The translations under genes were made by a program, and so were the position numbers. Below the pieces are notes generated by a model. The model made no database searches. It was not told the origin of the DNA and was given only the letters and a program-made list of their open reading frames with translations. Shown one piece after another: positions 8,865 to 16,353 of a DNA stretch of 26,165 nt. Source of the stretch: JAFDZV01 sp966128725 (GTDB lineage: Bacteria; Bacteroidota; Ignavibacteria; OLB7); contig CBHYLN010000073.1 in NCBI GenBank assembly GCA_966128725.1, positions 1-26,165 of the forward strand, in the 5' to 3' direction. How positions within the stretch are numbered: the stretch's first letter is position 1; every line of letters starts with the position of its first letter.

Positions 8865-9437
8865 ATGGATTTCACGGTGACCTACCGCCTGACGCCGGAG
8901 CTCGTGCGGCGTGATACCCGCAGTGATCTGACGCGGTATGCTCGCAACACATTCTCAATCGCGGGGCTGGTGATGCTGGTCTTTGTCGCGTTTGCAAGCT
9001 TTGCCGGTTTGGGGGCGTTTGGCGAATCGGCCCTGCGAAATGCTGGGGTGTGGCTTGCGGCGTTCGTGGTGTTTTTTGCGATGACGGTGCGCAATGCATA
9101 TGCCTCCGATCGTCGGTTGTTCGCGCGGCACTCTGCGTTTACCATGCAGTTCCGATTCACCGATACGGCGATCATGTTTCAGAGCGAAGTGGGCAATGCG
9201 GTGCACCCGTGGTCGTGGGTAACCGGGATCGTCCAGCGCAAGCATTGCATCATGCTTTATACGCTCGACGGCGCGTATGCCATCGACCGTGCCGCCATTA
9301 CCAGCGAACAGGTGATGGAGATCCGGATTCGGTTGCACGACATCGCGCAGGGTCGCGTAACGCCGGTCTGGAGCCCACAGGTTCCGGGCGCGGGCGGCTT
9401 GCCGGGCACCGGCGATGCAGTTGGTAGTGTGGATTGA
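8865..9437 (+). CDS. Small YcxB-like membrane protein
   Basis: A 190-residue protein with two transmembrane helices (~30-50 and ~60-80: SIAGLVMLVFVAFASFAGL and AGVWLAAFVVFFAMTV). A compact soluble domain follows, ~100-165, with the pattern F.F.DTAIMFQSEVG...HPWSWVTGIVQRKHCIMLYTLDGAYAI.R. This arrangement, two helices then a PH-like beta domain with an aromatic/W centre and a K/R-hydrophobic 'Y.....A..I.R' end, is that of YcxB-like proteins of unknown function. The C-terminus is Gly/Pro-rich and disordered. It starts three bases after the Wzi-like gene and its TGA overlaps the alternative TTG start of the next gene. The position inside the operon suggests a link with envelope assembly, but nothing in the sequence shows a catalytic role. 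Confidence 0.65.
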   Translation: MDFTVTYRLTPELVRRDTRSDLTRYARNTFSIAGLVMLVFVAFASFAGLGAFGESALRNAGVWLAAFVVFFAMTVRNAYASDRRLFARHSAFTMQFRFTDTAIMFQSEVGNAVHPWSWVTGIVQRKHCIMLYTLDGAYAIDRAAITSEQVMEIRIRLHDIAQGRVTPVWSPQVPGAGGLPGTGDAVGSVD

Positions 9438-10726
9438 CGAAATCAGTTATCGATATGGCTAGCAACGACAGAAGCAAACGCGAAGTGGTAGTGGTCACCA
9501 ATTCGGTGCCGGACGTTCCGCACGAGGCCGAGACGATCCTGTTTGAACAGTTCCGGCTGGTGCGCCGCACGTGGAAGCTGGTGCTGGCGATTGCGCTGTT
9601 GATAACGGCCGGCATCGGCGTGTACGTGTTCGCGTTCATGCCGGTGGAATACATGGCGATCGTGCGCGCGCTTCCGCCCAACAAGTCCGGCACCCCGCTG
9701 GACAATCTGATTGGCGGCATCTCCACGTCGTTGAAGGATTTCGGGCTCTCGAAGCTGGTGGGGAAGTCCGGCGCGGATAACGGCTACTCGCGTTCGGTGC
9801 TTATCACCAGCCAGCCCCTGTTCGATTCGCTGATCGCCAAGTACAAGCTGTTCGCGGTGTACGAGATTCCGCAGGGCCGATACGACAAGGTGTACGCCAA
9901 GATGCTGGACAACATCATCGTGGACATCTCGCCCGAGGGGCCGATTTCGGTGGAGGTGTTCGATCGCGACCCGAAGCGCGCGGCCGACATGGCCAACGAT
10001 ATCATCCGCTACACCAACATGTTATCGCGTGAGCTGAACCGGCGCGAGTCCGAACCGCTTACGCGCTACATCGGCGAGCGGTACCAGCAGGCGCGCAGCA
10101 GCCAGGAGACGCTTTCGGTGAAGTTGCGGGCATTCATGCAGCGCAGCAAGCTGTACGATCCCGAAGGCCAGGCGCCGGTGCTGGGCTCGGCCGTGATGGA
10201 AGCCGAGGCCGATGTCGCGGCCAAGCGGACGATGGTGGAAGTGTACAAGAACGCGCTGGGCGCCGAGGATCCGCGCACGGTGCAGGCGCAGGAGCTGCTT
10301 CGGCAGGCCGAGTCGCTGAGCCGGCGATTGTCGGCGGGCCGCACCGGCGTGCTGCAGGGATTGTCGTTGAACAACCTGCCGGCAAGCACGGTGGAGTATC
10401 TGCGGCTGCGCGAGGATTACGAGGTGAACGCCAAGGTGCTTGCCCTTCTGGAGCCGATGTACGAGCAGGCCAAGTACGACGAGATGCGCGACATCCCCGT
10501 GCTGAACGTGCTCGACAAGGCCCGCCCGCCGCTGGAGAAGGCGCGCCCGAAGCGCTCGATCCTGCTGGCGTCGGCGTTTGTGGGCTCGGTGATCGTGGCA
10601 TACCTGCTGATCGCGCTGGTGGCCTTCATGCGCAGCTTCATGCGCCGTTATCGTGCGTACGATCGCGAACGCGCGGAGCTGGCCGCGACTCAGCCGGCCC
10701 GTTCGGCCGGAGAGCTCGCGCCATGA
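9434..10726 (+). CDS. Wzz-like chain-length determinant (polysaccharide co-polymerase)
   Basis: The 430-residue inner-membrane protein has the co-polymerase plan. A short cytoplasmic N-terminus precedes TM1 (~48-69, LVLAIALLITAGIGVYVFAFM) and a long periplasmic region with coiled-coil character (~205-345, rich in Q/E/R heptads). A Pro-rich stretch VLDKARPPLEKARPKR (~359-374) stands just before TM2 (~375-398), and the tail is short and basic. These proteins set the polymer length made by Wzy. No Walker-type tyrosine kinase domain follows TM2, so it is a kinase-less form, and no separate kinase gene is in the window. TTG 9434 overlaps the previous stop by four bases (TTGA); ATG 9455 is an equally possible start, removing seven residues. 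The gene's own TGA overlaps the ATG of the next gene by four bases. Confidence 0.85.
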   Translation: MTKSVIDMASNDRSKREVVVVTNSVPDVPHEAETILFEQFRLVRRTWKLVLAIALLITAGIGVYVFAFMPVEYMAIVRALPPNKSGTPLDNLIGGISTSLKDFGLSKLVGKSGADNGYSRSVLITSQPLFDSLIAKYKLFAVYEIPQGRYDKVYAKMLDNIIVDISPEGPISVEVFDRDPKRAADMANDIIRYTNMLSRELNRRESEPLTRYIGERYQQARSSQETLSVKLRAFMQRSKLYDPEGQAPVLGSAVMEAEADVAAKRTMVEVYKNALGAEDPRTVQAQELLRQAESLSRRLSAGRTGVLQGLSLNNLPASTVEYLRLREDYEVNAKVLALLEPMYEQAKYDEMRDIPVLNVLDKARPPLEKARPKRSILLASAFVGSVIVAYLLIALVAFMRSFMRRYRAYDRERAELAATQPARSAGELAP

Positions 10727-12285
10727 CGAGCGCTGCTCGCACGTATCGGGTACTTGAGCCGGGAAACCTTCCCGGCCCTGTCGGCATGGCCGCGATTGGC
10801 GTGGCCGCGGCGTTTATCGCCGTGCTGGGGTTGCTGATACCCGATCTGGCGGGCATTGCGATCGATCGTGGCATCACCCTTGCGGTTCCCGCCCTGGTGA
10901 TGGGCGTGATTGCGCTGTGCTGGGCCAACGAGCGCTACTGGGTGTACCTGGCCATCCTCAGCCACCTGCTGTTCATGGTGGACGCCACGCCCGATACCAT
11001 CGGCATCGGCGAGGTTGCCTTCGGCACGATCGGCCTGGCCGGCCTTGCGTTCTGGTTCTTCAAGGAAGTGGTGATCGGCCGGCGGCGTATTCTGGAGTCC
11101 GGGTTCGACCTGTTGCTGCTCACGTTCATGCTGGCCAGCACCATCACCACGCTTACGGCCAACCTGCTGCACGGCGGCGATCTGCTGCAGTACGTGAAGG
11201 AGTACGGCGTAGTGGTTGATCTGCTGCTGTATTTCCCGCTGAAGAAGGTGACCGCGTCGCGGCGCGATGTGATGATCCTGATCTTCCTGTTCTGCGTTGT
11301 GGGATTGGTCAACGGCGGCGTCAGTTTCCTTACCTATCGCGAGCGCCTGGCCGAGGCCGTGTTCCAATGGCAGTTGGCGGGCTCGCGCAGCAACTTGAAC
11401 GAATCCACCTCGCAAGCCTTGTTCGTGGTGGGCACCACCATCTTCGCGTATGCTCGCACGCTGTGGATGCGCATCGCGTCGCTGCTGATGGCGGCCGGTG
11501 GCCTGGTGTTCCTGCTGGTATCCTTCTCGCGCAGCCCCATCGTGGCGGCCGTGCTGGCGCTGATGATCATGGTGGCGCTCAGCCCGCTGCGCAACGGGCG
11601 CCGGGTGGTGGTGGCCATGTTGCTGGCGATTGTGGTGGGGGCCTCGGCGGCGTACCTGATTTTCCCGCAGATCGCTACCTCGGTAGGGCAATCGATCGTC
11701 AACCGTGTTGTGTCGGTGGCCGAAACCGGCAGCGACCGATCGTTCAAGGCGCGGCTGGTGGAGTCATCGGCCATCCTGAACAACTACTTCGCGTATTCGC
11801 CGGTGCTGGGCGTTGGGTACGGCGTTCGGTTCAAGTTTCTGGATCCGATCAGCGGCACCACCATTCAGGGTGTGTTCGTGCACAACGGCTACGTGTGGTC
11901 GTTGTTCAAGCTGGGCATCCCGATCGCGCTGCTGTTCTACGCGATGCTGATGTATCCGATGGTGCGCCTGATGGTGCACGCGCCCAGGCGGCACGAGGGG
12001 TTCAACCGCGCGTTGATGGCCGGCGCGGCCGGCTACATGATCTGCGCGTTTATCGTGAACTTCACATCGAATCTGTTTACGCAGGTCTCCACGATTCTCA
12101 ACATTGTGATCTGCTGGACGCTGTTCGATTACGTGCGTCGTGGCGCGATTGGGCGCGATGCCGCGCTGGCCGCGTCGCCGGCGGGCGATGGCACGCCCGG
12201 GCTTGCCGGGCCTGACCAATCCGTTCCGCCGGCCAACGCCAACCAGCCCGGCGCCGGCGCGTTGGGGGGAGCCGCCATCGCGTGA
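10723..12285 (+). CDS. Wzy-like O-antigen polymerase/ligase family membrane protein
   Basis: A 520-residue polytopic inner-membrane protein with about ten to twelve hydrophobic segments between ~20 and ~470. The Wzy_C/WaaL-type landmarks are present. LVSFSRSPIVAAVLALMI (~264-282) carries the SRS motif. It is followed by a large periplasmic loop (~312-390) ending in VLGVGYG (~361-367) and FVHNGYVWSLFKLGIP (~385-400), the His-containing motif thought to act in glycan transfer. In an operon with Wzx and Wzz homologues a polymerase role is more likely than ligation. The last ~37 residues are a Pro/Ala/Gly-rich disordered tail. ATG 10723 overlaps the previous stop (ATGA), and its own stop overlaps the next start (GTGA). 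Confidence 0.85.
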   Translation: MTSAARTYRVLEPGNLPGPVGMAAIGVAAAFIAVLGLLIPDLAGIAIDRGITLAVPALVMGVIALCWANERYWVYLAILSHLLFMVDATPDTIGIGEVAFGTIGLAGLAFWFFKEVVIGRRRILESGFDLLLLTFMLASTITTLTANLLHGGDLLQYVKEYGVVVDLLLYFPLKKVTASRRDVMILIFLFCVVGLVNGGVSFLTYRERLAEAVFQWQLAGSRSNLNESTSQALFVVGTTIFAYARTLWMRIASLLMAAGGLVFLLVSFSRSPIVAAVLALMIMVALSPLRNGRRVVVAMLLAIVVGASAAYLIFPQIATSVGQSIVNRVVSVAETGSDRSFKARLVESSAILNNYFAYSPVLGVGYGVRFKFLDPISGTTIQGVFVHNGYVWSLFKLGIPIALLFYAMLMYPMVRLMVHAPRRHEGFNRALMAGAAGYMICAFIVNFTSNLFTQVSTILNIVICWTLFDYVRRGAIGRDAALAASPAGDGTPGLAGPDQSVPPANANQPGAGALGGAAIA

Positions 12286-13769
12286 AACGGTTGTCGCGCC
12301 GGCTTCGCACCGTAGGTGTTGGTGCCGATATCGGCATGGCCGTTGTGCTTCAGGTTGTGGGCGCGGTGGCCGCCTTCGCGTTCCAGATGGTGTTTACCCG
12401 CACGCTCAGCCGCGATGATACCGGGCTGTATTTCCTGGCGCTGGCCTACGTGACGATCGGTTCCGGGCTTGCGGATTTCGGCATCGTGGCGGTGTTGTTC
12501 CCGCGACTTTCGGTGGCGCGCGGCGAGATGACCCCGGCGTTCAAGGCCGCGTTGCTGCTGCGCATGGTTACGCTGAGCGCAGCGCTGCTGCTGCTGAACG
12601 CCTACCTGATGCTCACCGGCCGGTGGGAGCTGCTGGCGCCGGTGAACGTGATGTTCCTGAGCGTGGTGATAAGCTCCAAGGCCACGGGGATCCGGCAGGC
12701 GTTCGAGGTATTGTGGCGATTGCGCGGGCGCACGTACGTGGTAACGCTGGTTTCGGTTGTGGATGCGGTGCTGGCGCTGGGCGCGATCGCGATTGTCGCC
12801 TACACGCACAACCTTACGCTGTGGTGGCTTACGGTGATCTTCACGGTCAGCAACCTGCCGGGCTGCATCGTGGTTATCCTGCCGCTGCTTCGCGAAAGCC
12901 GTGCCAACGGGCTGTTTCGCCAACGCATCAGCCCGCGGTATTACAGGGCGCTGATCGTGGCCGCGTTGCCGATCGCCGCGATGATCGTGCTGGGGCAAAC
13001 CTCGGCGCAGTTGGAAACGCTGGTGATCGAGTCGTACACGGCGATGTCGCGGGCGGATATCGCGGCCTACAACGCTGCAATCAGGCCGCTTACGGCGATG
13101 ATCTTCATCGCCACCACGCTGGGCTTTGGCCTGGCGCCGCTGGTGTCGCAGCGCATTCGCGGGCAGCGCAGCGATTTCTCGCTGGAGTTCATCACGTCGG
13201 TTGGCGTTCGCATCCTGGGCGTGATCTCGGTTGGCATCTGCCTGGTCTGCTGGGTGTTCGGCGAACAGATCATGCACCTGTTCGGCGCACAGTACGTGCA
13301 GGACGCCTACATCCTGCGCACGTTCAGCGTTATCAGCGGCCTTACGTTCACCGTGGTCATGTTCGACCAGTTCCTGCTGGCGATGCACAAACGGAAACAG
13401 ACGCTTATGGGGGCGATGTTGAACTTTGGGCTTGCGCTGGCGACCGAGCCGATCACGATTCGGATATGGGGCATTCGGGGGATGATGTACTCGAAGGGGC
13501 TGGCGCTGTGCTGCCTGATCGCGTTCCAGCTTTCGCGTTTCGAGCCCGGCATGCGCCGCGCGGCGATGCTGGCGCTGCTTCGGCTGCTTCCGCCGGCCGC
13601 GGCCCTGGCCGGCATCCTGTACGTTACTTCGGAGTTCGGAATCTACCAGCGCGCGGCGATCGCCCTGGCCGTTACCGCCGTTGCGGTGCTGGGTTTGCGG
13701 ACGATCGGCCGTGCCGAGCTGGCCGGTTTGCGGGCGTTGCGGGTAACCCAGCCCCAGCCCGAAGGGTAG
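12282..13769 (+). CDS. Wzx-like polysaccharide flippase (MATE/MOP superfamily)
   Basis: This 495-residue polytopic protein has some twelve to fourteen hydrophobic segments. It begins with a short basic N-terminus (MKRLSRRLRTVG) and a first helix containing VVLQVVGAVAAFAFQMVFTR, followed by LSRDDTGLYFLALAYVTIG, the conserved opening of PST/Wzx flippases (cf. 'lg...fG.y.....'). Further support comes from ..ADFGIVAVLFPRLS (~66-79) and the mid-protein helix AALPIAAMIVLGQTSAQLETLVIESY. It would move the undecaprenyl-linked repeat unit to the periplasmic face. GTG 12282 overlaps the previous stop by four bases, consistent with translational coupling along this block. It is the last gene before a 301-base break with hairpins, so it probably ends the first transcription unit. 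Confidence 0.88.
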   Translation: MKRLSRRLRTVGVGADIGMAVVLQVVGAVAAFAFQMVFTRTLSRDDTGLYFLALAYVTIGSGLADFGIVAVLFPRLSVARGEMTPAFKAALLLRMVTLSAALLLLNAYLMLTGRWELLAPVNVMFLSVVISSKATGIRQAFEVLWRLRGRTYVVTLVSVVDAVLALGAIAIVAYTHNLTLWWLTVIFTVSNLPGCIVVILPLLRESRANGLFRQRISPRYYRALIVAALPIAAMIVLGQTSAQLETLVIESYTAMSRADIAAYNAAIRPLTAMIFIATTLGFGLAPLVSQRIRGQRSDFSLEFITSVGVRILGVISVGICLVCWVFGEQIMHLFGAQYVQDAYILRTFSVISGLTFTVVMFDQFLLAMHKRKQTLMGAMLNFGLALATEPITIRIWGIRGMMYSKGLALCCLIAFQLSRFEPGMRRAAMLALLRLLPPAAALAGILYVTSEFGIYQRAAIALAVTAVAVLGLRTIGRAELAGLRALRVTQPQPEG

Positions 13770-14070
13770 AAATCGGTCTCCTTTGAGAAGATTGCCGATT
13801 GGCGGTGTTTCCTTGAAGCCGGGGGCGTAAATCCGCCGGCAGCAAATCAGCGTAACTTTTGAGGCCCGCTCGTTGTATTTTGGCGGGTAAACCTGAATCA
13901 GACGCATGGGCCATCCAGCCCCTGCGGGGTGGGGGAGGATAGGGCCTTCGCCAAGAACCCTCTATCCGTATATTTCCGGCCAACCCGCGCCGTGGTATCA
14001 CCCGGCGGGGTCCGCAACCGGAAAGCCTACATCCCGTGCCGGGCCATGGCGACCGCGTTTTCGATATCGC
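13770..14070. other. Intergenic break between the export block and the glycosyltransferase block
   Basis: These 301 bases contain no convincing gene. A frame open from ATG 13906 leads into the following glycosyltransferase, but its first 55 residues (Pro/Gly/Trp-rich) resemble no glycosyltransferase N-terminus. The stretch holds a hairpin just after the flippase stop (13771-13800), a second GC-rich hairpin CCCC-TGC-GGGG (13919-13929), and a weak promoter-like pair TTCG (13947-13950) and TATATTTC (13969-13976) with an 18-base spacer, one mismatch in each to the Bacteroidota -33/-7 consensus. A separate promoter for the second block is plausible but not proven. Confidence 0.5.
13771..13800 (+). 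terminator. Possible terminator hairpin after the flippase gene
   Basis: AATCGG (13771-13776) pairs perfectly with CCGATT (13795-13800). Inside, TCTC (13777-13780) pairs with GAGA (13785-13788) around a CTTT loop, leaving a six-base bulge. It starts one base after the flippase stop codon. Only a short interrupted T run follows (GTGTTTCCTT), so termination efficiency is uncertain. Confidence 0.35.
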
Positions 14071-15057
14071 ATGCAGCATACTCCAGGACCAGACGAACGA
14101 CGTAGTCATCCCCACGCAAGTGTCGTGATGGTGAACTATAATACCAAGGATCTCACGTTGGAGGCCGTGGCATCGGTCTTCAGCTCGATCCAGGATTCGT
14201 CGTTTGTGGTGGAGGTGATTGTTGTTGATAACGCCAGTGTTGACGGCAGCGCCGACGCCATCTCCGAACGCTTCCCGAATATCACGGTTGTACGATCGGC
14301 GGAGAACGTCGGGTTTGGGCGTGGCAATAATCTGGGCGCCGAATACGCCACCGGCGACGCGCTGTTCCTGCTGAACACCGATACCATCGTGCGCCCCGGC
14401 GCGATCGAACATCTGTACGCCACACTTGTGGCCGACAGCCGTCGCGGCATCGTGGGGCCGTTCCTCGAAAATCCCGACGGCAGCTATCAGTGCTCCATGC
14501 AGTCGTTCCCAACGGCGTGGCGCACGTTCTGCGTGTTCTTCTGGCTGGATCGCATCTTCCCGAGGCGCCCGTTGTTCGCCGACGGGATGATGACCCACGC
14601 CAACCCGCTGGCCGACCACGACGTGGACGTTATCAACGGCGCGGCGATGATGATCCGGCGCGACCTGTTCGAGAAAATCGGCGGCTTCGATCCGGAGTAC
14701 TTCATGTACTTCGAGGAAGCCGATCTGTGCATGCGCGTTGCCAAGCTCGGCCATACGTCGCACTACACGCCCGGCGCGCGGGTGCTGCACCTTATCAGCC
14801 AAAGCTCGCGCACGCATCCGTGGTGGTTCCACCACATCCTGCGCCGCTCGCGCATGATCTACGCCCGCAAGCACATGACGCCCGCGCAACGGATCGCGAT
14901 GGCCTCGGTGGTGCATGCCGCGTACGCGTTCCGCATCATTATCTATCCGTTCGTCGGGCTGGTAAAGCCCCGGTTCCGTATGATGGGGCGCAACATGCTG
15001 AAATCATACCTCCGCTTCGACGCCCCCTTTATTCCCAGGAAGAACGCCAGCGCATGA
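14071..15057 (+). CDS. Glycosyltransferase family 2 (rhamnosyltransferase-like)
   Basis: With ATG 14071 the protein is 328 residues. The GT-A fold opens at ASVVMVNYNTKDL (~16-28), followed by VVDNASVDGS (~51-60) for nucleotide binding, the FGRGNN segment (~82-87), and the LNTDT metal-binding motif (101-105). ING...MMIRRDLFEKIGGFDPEYFMYFEEADLC spans ~188-220 with the catalytic acidic pair in EEADLC. This is the pattern of WbbL/rhamnosyl-type GT2 enzymes, which add a sugar to a lipid-linked intermediate on the cytoplasmic face. The donor cannot be read from sequence. The longer open frame from 13906 was not used because its extra residues are unlike the family. Its TGA overlaps the ATG of the next gene by four bases. 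Confidence 0.88.
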   Translation: MQHTPGPDERRSHPHASVVMVNYNTKDLTLEAVASVFSSIQDSSFVVEVIVVDNASVDGSADAISERFPNITVVRSAENVGFGRGNNLGAEYATGDALFLLNTDTIVRPGAIEHLYATLVADSRRGIVGPFLENPDGSYQCSMQSFPTAWRTFCVFFWLDRIFPRRPLFADGMMTHANPLADHDVDVINGAAMMIRRDLFEKIGGFDPEYFMYFEEADLCMRVAKLGHTSHYTPGARVLHLISQSSRTHPWWFHHILRRSRMIYARKHMTPAQRIAMASVVHAAYAFRIIIYPFVGLVKPRFRMMGRNMLKSYLRFDAPFIPRKNASA

Positions 15058-15764
15058 AGATTCTGGACATCACCTCCAGACTTCCCTACCCACTGATTGA
15101 TGGTGCCCGCATCTGCATGTACCAGCTGGTGCAGGGATTGGCATGTCACGGACACAGCATCCACGTTGTTGCGATCGACGAGGAGATGACCGATCCCGGT
15201 CCGCTCGCCGAATTCGCCACCGTGCATGTGGTTCCGTTGAAATCGGCGCCGCGGGCCCCTGGCGCGCGTGGGCCCGTGTTAAGCCGCCACCCCAAAAACC
15301 CCCCCCAACCCCAACGCGCCGAGGTTGTACAACAACGCGGCGCCGCGCGCCCTTGGCGCGCTTGGCACGTTGTTCAGCCGCAACCCGTACACGCAGCTCA
15401 AGCGCGATCGCGCGGAGGTGTACCAACTGCTCGATCGCCTGCATGCGGCCGAGCGGTTCGATGTTGTTGTTGCCGACCAGGCGCACATCGCGCAATACGG
15501 CGCGTACATGAAGCACAAGTACGGCCTGCCGTACGTGCTGCGGTGCCACAACATGGAACACGAGATCTACCAGCGCCACGTTTCCACCGAGCGCAACCCG
15601 CTGCTGCGCTGGTACGTGGGGCTGCAGGCCGATCGCTGGGCACGGTTCGAGGCCGAGCAGATGGCGCAGGCCGATGCCTGCGTGGCCATCACCGCTCGCG
15701 ACGCCGATGCCATCGGCCGGCTGGCGCCATCGGTGCCCGTGCGCACCGTGCCCGCCGCGGTTGA
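15054..15764 (+). pseudogene. N-terminal part of a broken GT4 glycosyltransferase gene
   Basis: ATG 15054 overlaps the previous stop (ATGA) and opens with MKILDITSRLPYPLIDGARI, a typical GT4 (GT-B fold) N-terminus. The meaningful sequence runs about 64 codons to ...VHVVPLKS near 15245. After that the frame enters the duplicated, degraded 94-base segment (15245-15338) and is out of register; the rest to the stop at 15764 is nonsense relative to the family. The remaining three quarters of the enzyme continues one base out of phase (next entry). Removing exactly 94 bases joins ...VVPLKS to APRALGALGTLFS in frame and yields one 401-codon gene over 15054-16353. So the gene is either truly broken in this organism or, more likely, intact and mis-sequenced here. 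Confidence 0.75.
15245..15427 (+). repeat. Degraded 94-base direct duplication inside the GT4 gene
   Basis: Bases 15245-15316 align without gaps, at a constant offset of 94, to 15339-15410 (50 of 72 identical). With one insertion and one deletion the match continues to about 15333/15427 (GAGGTTGTACAAC against GAGGTGTACCAAC). From 15281 on, all 15 mismatches in the first copy are A or C, giving the odd stretch with A5 and C8 runs; before that all seven mismatches are G or C. The second copy encodes good protein (NNAAPRALGALGTLFSRNPY), the first does not. 94 is not a multiple of three, which explains the frame change. Confidence 0.8.
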
Positions 15765-16353
15765 CCTGGCCGCGTTCCCGTATACCGATCCGGTTGAGCG
15801 CGAGACGAACTCGATGATCATGCTGGGCAACATGGGCTGGCCGCCAAATCGGAACTCGGTGCTGTGGTTCACCCGCGAAATTCTGCCGCTGGTGCTGCGC
15901 GAGCGGCCGGACGCGGTGTGCTACGTGGTTGGTGATAATCCGCCGGTTGACCAGATGCCGCCCGCCTCGGAGAATCTGCGCATCGAGGGGCGCGTGGCCT
16001 CGATAGCGCCGTATTACAACCGCATTGCCATTGGACTGATCCCGTTGAATGTTGGCGGCGGCATGCGCGTGAAGATGGTGGAGATGATGTCCTGCGGAAT
16101 GCCCATCGTAAGCACGCGGCAGGGCGCCGAGGGCAATGCCGCCGTTCCCGGCGAACATTATCTGCGCGGCGATACGCCACAGGAGTTCGCCGCCGCGGTT
16201 GTACGCCTGATGGGCGACGCGGCCGAGCGCGAACGGCTTGCGCGCGCCGCGCGGGAGTTTGTTGCCGGCACCTACTCGCTGGAACACACCAGCAAGGCCC
16301 TTGAGCAATTGATGCTCGAGGTAATCGAACGCAAGGTTCGGGCCGCCGCATGA
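15325..16353 (+). CDS. Glycosyltransferase family 4 (PslH-like), C-terminal 342 residues of a broken gene
   Basis: The TTG at 15325 is simply the first start codon in this frame after the break; the real start is ATG 15054 in another frame. The frame carries the rest of a GT-B glycosyltransferase. First comes the end of the N-terminal Rossmann domain (FDVVVADQAHIAQYG, RCHNMEHEIYQR, DACVAITARDADAI). Then follows the donor-binding domain from MIMLGNMGWPPNRNSVLWF through ENLRIEGRVASIAPYYN to the signature IPLNVGGGMRVKMVEMMSCGMPIVSTRQGAEG, which has the conserved E in MVEMM. Such enzymes add internal sugars of the repeat unit using a nucleotide sugar. The final ATGA overlaps the next gene. Expressed alone, this fragment would lack the acceptor-binding start of the fold and probably be inactive. 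Confidence 0.85.
   Translation: MYNNAAPRALGALGTLFSRNPYTQLKRDRAEVYQLLDRLHAAERFDVVVADQAHIAQYGAYMKHKYGLPYVLRCHNMEHEIYQRHVSTERNPLLRWYVGLQADRWARFEAEQMAQADACVAITARDADAIGRLAPSVPVRTVPAAVDLAAFPYTDPVERETNSMIMLGNMGWPPNRNSVLWFTREILPLVLRERPDAVCYVVGDNPPVDQMPPASENLRIEGRVASIAPYYNRIAIGLIPLNVGGGMRVKMVEMMSCGMPIVSTRQGAEGNAAVPGEHYLRGDTPQEFAAAVVRLMGDAAERERLARAAREFVAGTYSLEHTSKALEQLMLEVIERKVRAAA

Noticed and set aside
13906..14070. N-terminal extension of the first GT2 gene from ATG 13906
   Set aside because: The extra 55 residues are Pro/Gly/Trp-rich, contain no secretion or membrane signal, and the GT2 fold starts normally shortly after ATG 14071.
14106..14131. Second copy of the CCCGCGAAAGYGGG palindrome at the start of the GT2 gene
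   Set aside because: Resemblance (GTCATCCCCACGCAAGTG) is partial and the hairpin arms do not pair well; it is probably coding sequence by chance.
15281..15314. C8 and A5 runs in the GT4 gene as a phase-variation tract
   Set aside because: The runs coincide with a corrupted copy of the downstream sequence at constant offset 94, and changing the C-run length by one would leave a nonsense insert. The duplication explains the frame change better than slipped-strand switching.
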